Below are positions 6,647 through 13,747 of a stretch of DNA of 19,359 nucleotides, piece by piece. Both the position numbers and the translations under genes were made by a program. The stretch comes from Candidatus Eiseniibacteriota bacterium (GTDB taxonomy: Bacteria > Arandabacterota > Arandabacteria > JAGLYR01), in assembly GCA_023132135.1 (NCBI GenBank), contig JAGLYR010000041.1, forward strand, positions 1-19,359. Reading direction: 5' to 3'. Below the pieces are notes generated by a model, which worked only from the letters and a program-made list of their open reading frames with translations, ran no database searches and had not been told where the DNA came from. Position 1 is the first letter of the stretch. Each line of letters starts with the position of its first letter.

Positions 6647-6676
6647 CGGTACAGGCCGTTCATGTTTTATGTACCG
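6647..6676. promoter_or_regulatory. Candidate enhancer (activator-binding) site upstream of the lipoprotein promoter
   Basis: CGGTAC (6647-6652) and its reverse complement GTACCG (6671-6676) lie 18 bp apart, centred about 172 bp upstream of the predicted sigma54 start. The same half-site pair recurs at 11126-11145 before the second sigma54-type promoter, with a spacer 10 bp (one helical turn) shorter. The distance suits an NtrC-type enhancer. Binding by the regulator encoded at 9771 is inference. Confidence 0.45.
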
Positions 6677-6806
6677 GAGCGTGCACTGGATTCAGGTCGG
6701 CCCGCCTTGGACTGGGGATTCCCGAACCCTCCGGACCTCCGCTATCATTCACAGATTCAATCCATTGCAGCCCCCAACCCAAGTCTCTTCGATTCCCGGA
6801 CATGAT

Positions 6807-6821
6807 TGGCATGGCCCTTGC
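6807..6821 (+). promoter_or_regulatory. Sigma54 (-24/-12) promoter of the lipoprotein gene
   Basis: TGGCAT-N5-TTGC matches the sigma54 consensus TGGCACG-N4-TTGC at 10 of 11 fixed positions, with the invariant GG (6808-6809) and GC (6820-6821) exactly 10 nt apart. The start is predicted near 6833, about 90 nt before the ATG. Confidence 0.65.
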
Positions 6822-6921
6822 GCATACAACCCGGGCGGCGCCACAGTCCAGTTCGTAACGCAAACAGCCGATGAATCTCAAGCGGCAGACCGGGCGAGAG
6901 CCCACCACAGAGGAGGACATC

Positions 6922-8007
6922 ATGAGACGGATCCCGTTCACCCTGTTGATCGCCATCGTGGCCGTGGCTCTGGTAACCCCCGGCTGCGACTTACTCACAG
7001 GCTCCGACGAGTCGAACTCGGACGAGCCCTTGCCCGTGGCGCCATCGGAGCTGAACCTCACCTTCGGCGGGTACGAACCCGAGAACGAGGACGCGGGATT
7101 CGGCGACCCAACCATTCTGGCGGAGTTCACCGACGATGCCGAGCAGTTCGTCGATGATGAGATAGCGCAGGACCCCGAGGTCCTGGCTATGGAGAACATG
7201 CCCGAGACGGATGTCTACTTCCTCCGCATCACCTGGGGTCATCTGGAGCGGGAAGGCAGTTCGGAGATGGACTGGAGCGGATCCGCCAGCGTGATCAACG
7301 GCGCCATAGTAGTCCGCAAGACTATTCTCTTCGACGCGGGCGACTACATCCATCGCCCGCGGGAAGACCGCCGCACGCTGGAGTGGACATCCTACACCTA
7401 CGATCACCTGGACGGACTATCACTCATCGTGTTTGATCCGCCTTCGATTCTCACCGACGACGCCGTCCTGAACCAGTTCTCCTTTGAGACGGGTCCCTAC
7501 TCCCACACCTTCGACATCTACGAACTGGCGAACCTGGACACTGTGATCACCGTGGACAACGACGGGAACGCTATCCACTTTACCAGTGTGAAGCGCGAAC
7601 CCGGCCTCTGCAAGATCGGGTTCATGAGGGGCGAGTGGTTTCGCAGGGGCATAGACTGGGGAGAATTCCGCGGTGGGTGGATTGGTGAAGATGAGGAGCT
7701 CCGCGGTCACATCCACGGAATCTGGGGCTACGACGCGGACGGTCGGAACGTTCTCTTCGGCAAATACGTCGACATCGATGGGAACTTCATGGGCCTCCTC
7801 CGGGGAACATTCGGACGGCACCCCACCACGAGCCGGACGGACGGCGTGGGGTGGTTCCGGGGCCACTGGTTCGACAAGGACCACGAAGTCCAGGGCGCCT
7901 TCGCCGGCCGGTGGAAAGAACCTCGGGGCCGCGGTAACAACGGCTACTTCCGGGGTATCTGGGGAAGAGACTGTCCCTATCTCGAAGCGGATCTTGCCCA
8001 ACGCTAG
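6922..8007 (+). CDS. Predicted lipoprotein with a C-terminal G-x-x-R-G-x-W repeat domain
   Basis: A 361-residue envelope protein I cannot name. The signal peptide (MRRIPFTLLIAIVAVALVTPGC) ends in a lipobox-like TPGC, a loose match, so lipid attachment is likely rather than certain. An acidic linker (SDESNSDEP) and a uncharacterised middle domain (about residues 45-225) follow. From residues 233 to 347 there are eight short repeats of the form G-x-F/L/I-R/H/A-G-x-W/F/Y (GFMRGEW, GEFRGGW, GHIHGIW, GLLRGTF, GWFRGHW, GAFAGRW, GYFRGIW and a weaker VLFGKY), spaced roughly 12-20 residues apart, as in a stack of beta-hairpins. AGGAGG sits 7 nt before the ATG. It is preceded by a sigma54 promoter and followed by the sensor kinase gene, so it may be an envelope component controlled by, or sensed by, that system. 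Confidence 0.72.
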   Translation: MRRIPFTLLIAIVAVALVTPGCDLLTGSDESNSDEPLPVAPSELNLTFGGYEPENEDAGFGDPTILAEFTDDAEQFVDDEIAQDPEVLAMENMPETDVYFLRITWGHLEREGSSEMDWSGSASVINGAIVVRKTILFDAGDYIHRPREDRRTLEWTSYTYDHLDGLSLIVFDPPSILTDDAVLNQFSFETGPYSHTFDIYELANLDTVITVDNDGNAIHFTSVKREPGLCKIGFMRGEWFRRGIDWGEFRGGWIGEDEELRGHIHGIWGYDADGRNVLFGKYVDIDGNFMGLLRGTFGRHPTTSRTDGVGWFRGHWFDKDHEVQGAFAGRWKEPRGRGNNGYFRGIWGRDCPYLEADLAQR

Positions 8008-8018
8008 TTGAATGGGCC

Positions 8019-8039
8019 GGGGAGTGGAAGCAGCTCCCC
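8019..8039 (+). terminator. Weak hairpin after the lipoprotein gene
   Basis: A GGGGAG/CTCCCC stem of 6 bp with a 9-nt loop lies 12 nt after the stop, with only a short T/G-rich tail. It could be an inefficient terminator or a 3' stabilising hairpin. Confidence 0.35.
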
Positions 8040-8054
8040 ATGTTGTGTGCACAG

Positions 8055-8086
8055 GGCTAGGGGCGACCTCCAGGTCGCCCCTAGCC
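8055..8086. repeat. Perfect 15-bp inverted repeat
   Basis: GGCTAGGGGCGACCT (8055-8069) and its exact reverse complement (8072-8086) are separated by 2 nt. No T run follows, so it is not a standard terminator. It abuts the larger palindrome at 8085-8131, sharing 2 nt. Confidence 0.8.
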
Positions 8087-8131
8087 TGGATTATGCATGG
8101 ACCCCGCGCCGGGGTTCATGCATAATCCAGG
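8085..8131. repeat. 47-nt palindrome between the lipoprotein and sensor kinase genes
   Basis: The outer arms CCTGGATTATGCATG (8085-8099) and CATGCATAATCCAGG (8117-8131) pair perfectly. The inner ACCCCG/CGGGGT continues the stem to a 3-nt loop with one G-T pair, about 22 bp in all. TGCATAAT, at its arms, occurs again at 8206-8213 next to the start of the kinase gene. Confidence 0.8.
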
Positions 8132-8137
8132 CAGAGC

Positions 8138-8179
8138 AGTGGAGAGTAGAAAGCAGATAGTGGAGCCCGGAGACAGGAG
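8138..8179. repeat. Degenerate heptamer array (6 units)
   Basis: AGTGGAG, AGTAGAA, AGCAGAT, AGTGGAG, CCCGGAG and ACAGGAG follow one another in a strict 7-bp register, purine-rich on the plus strand, upstream of the kinase gene. Confidence 0.5.
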
Positions 8180-8234
8180 CTTATAGCGCCGGGCCGCAGA
8201 ATCCGTGCATAATGCGGGCCAGCACAAGGTTGCC

Positions 8235-9572
8235 ATGATTCAATCCTCTGACCGAACTCTCTACCACTTCCTGGTCTTCATCCTCCTCGCTATCGTCGCC
8301 GTTGCTACCAGCAACGTGTGGCTCTACCGTGAGTTCGCTGCGCGGCTGGATCATTCTCTCGGCGAGCATCTCCAATCGACGGCTGAGGCAGCGTCTCGCC
8401 TCATCGATGCCGAGATCCTTCTCGACACTGCCGGCGATTCCACCACGATCAATCTGGACTATGTTGACCTCCTTCTGGCGGACCGTCTGCAGGAATTCGC
8501 GGAGAGTTTCGGGATTGACGAAATCCTGCTGCTCGACGACAGCTTCCGCCTGGTCTACGACAGCGGCGAGACGTACCTTGTGGGCGATCCCTATCCCTAC
8601 CTGGAACCGGATACCGAAGCCATCCGGTTGGCGATCGAAGAGGGTCGATCGTACTCCCCCACCACGAAGGTCGGACGAGCCTATCTGAAGCGCGGGTTCG
8701 CCCCGGTACTGAATCCATCGGGAGGCTGGACGGCGCTTCTGGTCCTGGAGGCGGACGTTGACTTCTTTGAACTGCTGGGAACATGGAAGCGGACGCTGAC
8801 CTCCATGACAATCGGGATCGCCGTGATCCTGGCTCTTCTCGCCCTGCTGTTCCTGCGACTCTGGAGCTCAGGCGATCGAGCCCGGCGGCTCCTCATCCGG
8901 CAGGACAAGCTGGCGACCCTTGGCCGGATGGTCTCCCAGGTCGCCCACGAGATCAGGAATCCCCTCGGCATCATCCGGATCTCGGCACAGCGTCTCCGGC
9001 GGGCCACGCACGACCCCCGGCACGAGGAGATGATCGACTACATCCTGACCGAAGCAGACCGCCTGGACCACACGGTGGAGCGCTATCTCGACTACGCCAA
9101 GGGACAGCCCGTCAGACGGGAAGGTGTTTCGACCCGGAAGTTCCTCCGCGAAGTCGTGGCGGAATTTCAGCGTTCAGAGCCTGGCGAGATCGAACTCCGC
9201 ACGAGAGCCGCGGGCCCGGACACCGTTTGGGTCGACCGCGCCCGCTTCAAACAGCTACTGTACAATCTCATCCAGAACTCCGTGAAGGCCGGCGCCCGGC
9301 GTGTTACCATCGGCGCGGATCCGGATTTTTCATCGAGGAGACCAGCGGTTCGCTGGACCGTTGAGGACGATGGGGCGGGCATTGCACCGCGCCAGCGAAA
9401 GCGCGTGTTCGAGCCTTTCTACACCACTCGCCCCGACGGCAGCGGTCTCGGTCTTTCGATTGTCCAGCAAATTGCCGAGGAACATGGGGGAACAGTGTCG
9501 ATTCAATCTCGCGACAGGGGCGGAACCGTCGTGACGGTCGTGATTCCCGCTGGAGACGCGGAGAAAACCTGA
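8235..9572 (+). CDS. Membrane sensor histidine kinase (NtrB/AtoS/ZraS-like)
   Basis: A 445-residue inner-membrane kinase of a two-component system. One transmembrane helix lies near residues 10-28, a periplasmic sensor region of about 160 residues follows, and a second helix spans about 190-211. No clear HAMP domain intervenes before the dimerisation/phosphoacceptor helix KLATLGRMVSQVAHEIRNPLG, with phospho-accepting His238. The ATP-binding domain shows the N box (NLIQNS, Asn348), G1 (DDGAGI, 378-383), F box (FEPFYTT) and G2 (GSGLGLSIVQQI). This HEIRNP subtype typically partners NtrC-type sigma54 activators, and such a gene lies directly downstream. I chose the ATG at 8235, with AAGG about 6 nt upstream; a GTG at 8205 would add 10 residues. 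The signal sensed is unknown; the sensor region has no motif I recognise. Confidence 0.9.
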   Translation: MIQSSDRTLYHFLVFILLAIVAVATSNVWLYREFAARLDHSLGEHLQSTAEAASRLIDAEILLDTAGDSTTINLDYVDLLLADRLQEFAESFGIDEILLLDDSFRLVYDSGETYLVGDPYPYLEPDTEAIRLAIEEGRSYSPTTKVGRAYLKRGFAPVLNPSGGWTALLVLEADVDFFELLGTWKRTLTSMTIGIAVILALLALLFLRLWSSGDRARRLLIRQDKLATLGRMVSQVAHEIRNPLGIIRISAQRLRRATHDPRHEEMIDYILTEADRLDHTVERYLDYAKGQPVRREGVSTRKFLREVVAEFQRSEPGEIELRTRAAGPDTVWVDRARFKQLLYNLIQNSVKAGARRVTIGADPDFSSRRPAVRWTVEDDGAGIAPRQRKRVFEPFYTTRPDGSGLGLSIVQQIAEEHGGTVSIQSRDRGGTVVTVVIPAGDAEKT

Positions 9573-9573
9573 C

Positions 9574-9741
9574 GCGAGAACCGAGAGCCGAGAGGCGAGA
9601 GCCGAAAGCTGAAAACCGAAAGCTGAAAACCGAAAGCCGAAAACCGAAAGCCGAAAACCGAAAGCCGAAAGCCGAAAACCGAGAGCCGAAAACCGAAAGC
9701 CGAAAACCGAAAGCCGAAAACCGAAAGCCGAAAACCGAGAT
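9574..9741. repeat. 24-unit heptamer tandem repeat (CCGAAAR) between kinase and regulator
   Basis: Twenty-four consecutive 7-bp units run for 168 bp with no register slip. Inner units alternate CCGAAAG and CCGAAAA (effectively 14 bp); outer units are degenerate (CCGAGAG, GCGAGAG, CTGAAAA). The array begins right after the kinase stop and ends 29 nt before the regulator ATG. The plus strand is purine-rich with almost no self-complementarity, so the transcript spacer should be unstructured. Confidence 0.92.
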
Positions 9742-9770
9742 TTGATCCAGCAGACGAAAGGTCGAAGTGA

Positions 9771-11105
9771 ATGGCCAGAATCCTGATCATTGACGACGAG
9801 GAAAAAATGTGCCGTCTCGTGGCGGGCGAGCTGGACGAGCTGGGGCACGAAGTGCGCTGGACCGTCCGCAGCCGGGAGGCGATGGGGATCCTCGAGAACT
9901 CAGAGTACGACGTCGTAATCACGGACTTGCGGATGGATCCTCCTGATGGACTTGAGATTCTCAGGTTCGTGAAGGACCGGGCCCCCACCACCGAGGTCGT
10001 GCTGATGACGGCGTACGCATCGGCCCAGACAGCGGTCGAAGCCATGAAGTCCGGCGCCTATGACTACCTCGTCAAACCTTTCGACATCGACGAGCTCACC
10101 CTCATGGTGGGAAAAATCGTAGAGAAACAGGACCTGAAGCTGGAGAACGTGCAGCTCAAGGAAGCCATGGCCGGGGGACCAGCAACGCTGGTCGGGGAAT
10201 CGGAGGGCTTTCAGCGAGTGCGGGATCTCATCGACAAGGTGGCAATCGAGGAGACCCCCGTGTTCATCACGGGCGAGAGCGGCGTGGGCAAGGAGCTCGT
10301 TGCTCGCCAGATCCACGCGCAGAGTCCGCGGGCCGGGCAGCCCTTCATCGCAGTCAACTGTTCCGCGTTCCCGGAAACTCTCCTCGAGAGCGAGATTTTC
10401 GGCTACGAGCGCGGGGCGTTCACCGGCGCGGGCAAGAAGAGACTGGGCTGGTTCGAAATTGCGGGAGCGGGCACCCTCTTCCTGGACGAGGTCGCCGACA
10501 TCAGCCCCTCGGTCCAGGTGAAGCTCCTCCGCGTGCTTCAGGACCGCACGTTCACGCGCCTGGGGAGCAACCAGCCGATCTCTCTTCAGGCGCGCATTCT
10601 CTCGGCCACCAACCGGGATGTAAGAGAAGCAATTGACGAGAACCGGCTTCGCGAAGACTTCTTCTACCGGTTGAGCGTCTTCCCCATTCATGTGCCTCCA
10701 CTGCGCGAAAGGCCGGACGACATTCCACCTCTGGTGAAGCACTTCCTCAAGAAAAGGGGCAAGGGCGCGTCGGTGGAACCCGACGCCATGCATCAACTCC
10801 AGCGCCACTCGTGGCCGGGCAACGTGCGGGAGTTGGAGAATGCTGTGGAGCGAGCGGCCATCCTCTCCGGGGGGAAACCCATCACCGTTCGCGATCTGTC
10901 CTTCGGCGCCATTGCGGGGGACGCGCATGGGGCGGAGTCCATGAGGCAAATTCCCCCGGAAGGACTCAATATTGAAGACCTGGAGGCGGACCTTATCCGG
11001 TCTGCCCTCCACCAGACGGGCGGCAACAAGGCTGAAGCAGCAAGGTTGCTGGGAATGACGCGCCGGCGTTTGTACTCGAGGATGTCGAAGCATGGAATTC
11101 AGTGA
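9771..11105 (+). CDS. NtrC-family sigma54-dependent response regulator
   Basis: A 444-residue transcription activator. Residues 1-120 are a receiver domain with acidic pocket DDEE (8-11) and phospho-acceptor Asp52 (VVITDLRM), ending near DYLVKPF. The central AAA+ domain carries Walker A GESGVGKE (168-175), the sigma54-contacting GAFTGA loop (215-220), Walker B LFLDE (Asp239-Glu240) and the REDFFYRLSVFPI and WPGNVRELENAVERA segments. A Fis-type helix-turn-helix closes the protein (NKAEAARLLGMTRRRLYSRMSKHGI). All residues needed for ATP hydrolysis and sigma54 activation are present. The ribosome site is weak (AAAGG or AAGTG). It is presumably phosphorylated by the adjacent kinase and transcribed with it across the heptamer array. 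The two sigma54-type promoters flanking the pair are its most obvious candidate targets. Confidence 0.95.
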   Translation: MARILIIDDEEKMCRLVAGELDELGHEVRWTVRSREAMGILENSEYDVVITDLRMDPPDGLEILRFVKDRAPTTEVVLMTAYASAQTAVEAMKSGAYDYLVKPFDIDELTLMVGKIVEKQDLKLENVQLKEAMAGGPATLVGESEGFQRVRDLIDKVAIEETPVFITGESGVGKELVARQIHAQSPRAGQPFIAVNCSAFPETLLESEIFGYERGAFTGAGKKRLGWFEIAGAGTLFLDEVADISPSVQVKLLRVLQDRTFTRLGSNQPISLQARILSATNRDVREAIDENRLREDFFYRLSVFPIHVPPLRERPDDIPPLVKHFLKKRGKGASVEPDAMHQLQRHSWPGNVRELENAVERAAILSGGKPITVRDLSFGAIAGDAHGAESMRQIPPEGLNIEDLEADLIRSALHQTGGNKAEAARLLGMTRRRLYSRMSKHGIQ

Positions 11106-11125
11106 TTGCCGGCTCCTGTCCCACA

Positions 11126-11145
11126 CGGTACGAGTAACCGTACCG
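11126..11145. promoter_or_regulatory. Candidate enhancer site upstream of the helical-protein promoter
   Basis: CGGTACG (11126-11132) and CGTACCG (11139-11145) form a 7-bp inverted repeat with a 6-bp spacer, centred about 157 bp upstream of the predicted sigma54 start. It shares CGGTAC/GTACCG half-sites with 6647-6676. No T run follows, so a terminator reading is weaker, though a hairpin after the regulator gene cannot be excluded. Confidence 0.45.
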
Positions 11146-11266
11146 CGCGGTTCAGATGAGCGGTGGGGAACCTTTGCAGACCGGCCCGCATCGGCGGCTA
11201 CGTCTTTAACTTCTTGCTCCGTAGTCTGATACACGCGCGTTGATTCTGTTTTGATTTGCCCGCGCC

Positions 11267-11281
11267 TGGCCCGGATCCTGC
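11267..11281 (+). promoter_or_regulatory. Sigma54 (-24/-12) promoter of the helical-protein/barrel pair
   Basis: TGGCCCG-N4-CTGC matches 9 of 11 fixed consensus positions and keeps the invariant GG (11268-11269) and GC (11280-11281) 10 nt apart. The start is predicted near 11293, just ahead of the AAAGGAG ribosome site at 11298-11304. Confidence 0.5.
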
Positions 11282-11314
11282 GGTATCCGTATGCAGGAAA
11301 GGAGAACCGTGAAG

Positions 11315-12412
11315 ATGATCGCCCATCACATACGCTGCAAGGTTGCCAGGTCGATACTTCTGACGGTCGCTCTGGCCTGCCTGATGCTGACGCTCGCAGC
11401 GAGTGAGGTTGGCGCCCAGCTGCGGAGTGATGAAGAACTGGCCAGGCGGCAGCTGGCCCAGGCCGAAGAGGCCTACCGGCGCCTGCTGGAGGAGCTTTCC
11501 GTCCCCACGCCCGGAAGCGCTGCGACCGACCGACAATTGAACCAGGCGATTCTCCAGGTCCGGCAGCTGCTGGACAAGTCGCAGGAGCTCCTGCACGCAG
11601 GAAACCACAGATTGTCCTACAAGCTCTCCCGCGAAGCCCTGGAGCTGATCCTCAAGATCGCCAAGGAATTGCGTCGCTTGTCCGTGAGACTCCGGCTCAC
11701 GGATCGATTCATCGAACAAAGCCGGGAGGCCCTGGAACTCCTTCGACAACGTGCGCGTCTGGAGCCGATGAACGAGAAAACCGAGCGCATGCTGGATCTG
11801 GCCGTTGACACCTTTCACCGGGCTCTCGCTGCGCGGGATCGGGGCGAGCTCCTGCTGTCCTTCAAACTGATCGAGCAGACGGGAGACCTCGTCAAGAAGA
11901 TCGCCAAGAGCCTCGGCGGACCCGCCATTTCGCAGGAAAGACTCTTCCGCGACCTGGAGCGGACCGACGAAATACTGGACGACATCTCATCGGTCTTGGG
12001 CGAGACGGACCGACCCGGGGTCGGAACCGTCGTGGACCGAGCCCGCGCTGTCCAGGGGCAGGCTCAGGTTCAATACGAAGACGGGAACCTGGATTTCGCC
12101 CGGCGGCTGACCCTCCGGGCCCGAAGCCTCGCTCGCCTGGGCCTCCGCCTGGCTGACCGGGCGCCGGCCACCGAGACTGAAAGGGTTCTGACTCACACGG
12201 ATGACCTGATCGAGAGGTATGCGGAGAGGATTCGCGCCGGCGGAAATGCCCAGGCCATCACGTTGTTGGAAGACGCCGTGGCTCTCCAGGGAGAAGCATG
12301 GGATTCGTTTCATGATGACCAGATCGACGTGGCCTTGACAAGAACCCGGGCCGCCGCCAAACTTGTCAACGCGGCCGGCAAGAAAACCCTTGGTGCGGAC
12401 GCTGATCTCTAG
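11315..12412 (+). CDS. Secreted alpha-helical repeat protein of unknown function
   Basis: A 365-residue predicted periplasmic protein. The signal peptide is SILLTVALACLMLTLAASEVGA, with cleavage before QL. The rest is almost wholly helical, Leu/Ala/Arg/Glu-rich, with at least four copies of a helix-turn-helix motif in which a Gly or Asp turn precedes a helix ending in a Leu/Ala face: AGNHRLSYKLSREALELI, RGELLLSFKLIEQTGDLV, DGNLDFARRLTLRARSLA and DDQIDVALTRTRAAAKLV. This resembles TPR-like or other helical-repeat scaffolds without matching one exactly. GGAG lies 10 nt before the ATG; a GTG two codons earlier is an alternative start. It ends 30 nt before the outer-membrane barrel gene, so the two probably form an operon and may act together at the envelope. 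Confidence 0.7.
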   Translation: MIAHHIRCKVARSILLTVALACLMLTLAASEVGAQLRSDEELARRQLAQAEEAYRRLLEELSVPTPGSAATDRQLNQAILQVRQLLDKSQELLHAGNHRLSYKLSREALELILKIAKELRRLSVRLRLTDRFIEQSREALELLRQRARLEPMNEKTERMLDLAVDTFHRALAARDRGELLLSFKLIEQTGDLVKKIAKSLGGPAISQERLFRDLERTDEILDDISSVLGETDRPGVGTVVDRARAVQGQAQVQYEDGNLDFARRLTLRARSLARLGLRLADRAPATETERVLTHTDDLIERYAERIRAGGNAQAITLLEDAVALQGEAWDSFHDDQIDVALTRTRAAAKLVNAAGKKTLGADADL

Positions 12413-12442
12413 CCGGCCCCCGCGTCGATGCAGGTAGAATCT

Positions 12443-13738
12443 ATGCGCTCCCTTCCTCCAGCTCTTCTCCCCGGCTGCATTGCCTTCGTGGCCGCGATAA
12501 CTCTCACGCACATCCCCGCTCTCGCCCGGCCCGCGGGCTGGTCGAGAGAAATCCGGCTCGGGTACGATCGCCTTTCCCACGACTACCGGCTTATCGATCA
12601 GGACACAACCAACACCTTCAGCGAGGGCAATGTGCGGTTGAGAGTGGCCTACCGTCCTTCCTCGCTCAGCGGCGGAGAACCGGAGGGCAAGGCGGCGTTT
12701 TTTCTGGGAAAGGACTACTGGCAGGCGGACCTCGAGGTGGAGCAGGGGTTCAGCACACGCGCGTCGTGGTCCTGGCGCGGGGAGGTGAGCGGCAGGCAGT
12801 ACCTGTCTTCTTCCGACCTTTCCTTTTCGAACGATCACATCCAGGGCGAGGCGCGGGTGCGCTACCGGCGGGCCCTCATACCATCGATGGAGATCCAGAT
12901 CTCCGATCGGGTCCACGCCATTGCCTATTCCGAGCGGACCGGCTATCTCTATGACAGCTACCTCAACGATGCCCGGCTCTCTTGCAGAATTGGAGAGATC
13001 CTGTCAAATTCCCTGGACCTGGATCTGACCCACAAGAACCTGGCGGTCCCGGATTCTTCCTTCATCGGTTACACATCGAATGAGTTCACCGTGCAGTATT
13101 TCGGAATGTCCAGCCTCACAATGATGGTCACCGCGCGCAGCACCGTGGACTGGCGCCGGTATCCGAGCGGCAGTCCGCGCAGCAACTTCTTCCGGACCGA
13201 CAGTGATTTCTATGTGGATCGAGCCATGACAGACCGGATCGGCGTGGAGGCAGTCGCGCAGCTCAGGGCCGAGTGGTACGAAACCGTGGATCCCATCTAT
13301 CTCAATTCACAGACGTATGCTTTCCAGATTGGTCCCAGCGTGCAGATCAGCGACCGGTGGGAGCTGAAGCTTCTTCCCGGCGTGGAAATCTACAACATAT
13401 CGGACTTCGAGGATCCCTCGGCGACGCCCGCCGAGGATTGGATCTACATCCAGGAGAGCTACCGGGAGTACATCATCGAGATCGCATCCGACTACATGTG
13501 GCTGCCTGGATTCTGGGGCGATCTGTCTGCGCGGATCGGACACCGGAACTACGAGTTCTCCGACGGAGTTCTGGACTCTGACTACTGGTACCTGGATCTG
13601 AGCTTCCTGGCCGATATCCAACTGTGGGACGGCGTCCATGTCAACTTCGCCGGCCTCTTCTCGCCGGAAAAACACCGGGACCCGGAGGACAACACGGCGA
13701 TGAATGTGCTGAGTGCGTGGATAGGATACCGATTCTAA
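12443..13738 (+). CDS. Predicted outer-membrane beta-barrel protein
   Basis: A 431-residue exported protein. The signal peptide (about residues 1-29, ending near IPALA) is followed by many amphipathic strands of alternating polar and aromatic residues (REIRLGYDRLSHDY, ASWSWRGEVSGRQY, ARVRYRRAL, SARIGHRNYEF, YWYLDLSFLADIQLW). The chain ends WIGYRF; the terminal Phe is the usual recognition signal of the BAM insertion machinery. Tyr and Trp are frequent, as in barrel girdles. No porin, TonB or efflux signature is visible, so what it transports or displays is unknown. The ATG follows GCAGGTAG; an earlier in-frame ATG at 12428 is less likely. It is downstream partner of the helical-repeat gene and presumably shares its sigma54 promoter. 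Confidence 0.75.
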   Translation: MRSLPPALLPGCIAFVAAITLTHIPALARPAGWSREIRLGYDRLSHDYRLIDQDTTNTFSEGNVRLRVAYRPSSLSGGEPEGKAAFFLGKDYWQADLEVEQGFSTRASWSWRGEVSGRQYLSSSDLSFSNDHIQGEARVRYRRALIPSMEIQISDRVHAIAYSERTGYLYDSYLNDARLSCRIGEILSNSLDLDLTHKNLAVPDSSFIGYTSNEFTVQYFGMSSLTMMVTARSTVDWRRYPSGSPRSNFFRTDSDFYVDRAMTDRIGVEAVAQLRAEWYETVDPIYLNSQTYAFQIGPSVQISDRWELKLLPGVEIYNISDFEDPSATPAEDWIYIQESYREYIIEIASDYMWLPGFWGDLSARIGHRNYEFSDGVLDSDYWYLDLSFLADIQLWDGVHVNFAGLFSPEKHRDPEDNTAMNVLSAWIGYRF

Positions 13739-13747
13739 CAGCCTTGC

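Larger units (their letters stand above)
6606..6921. other. Non-coding regulatory interval before the lipoprotein gene
   Basis: This interval of more than 300 bases has no convincing gene. It holds a CGGTAC/GTACCG inverted pair (6647-6676) and a sigma54-type promoter (6807-6821), followed by a leader of about 90 nt ending in AGGAGG. I see no additional hairpin or riboswitch-like structure. Confidence 0.6.

Noticed and set aside
9574-9741. The heptamer array as a CRISPR array
   Set aside because: There are no unique spacers; the units are contiguous 7-mers and no cas genes are present.
9503-10045. A long minus-strand ORF across the heptamer array with a repetitive Phe/Arg/Leu/Ser protein
   Set aside because: Its repeat arises because a 7-bp DNA unit read in any open frame gives a 7-residue period. 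It has no ribosome site and lies against a well-supported two-component pair.
9900-11234. Minus-strand ORF of 444 codons opposite the response regulator
   Set aside because: The plus strand encodes an unmistakable receiver, AAA+ and Fis regulator; the antisense frame has no features.
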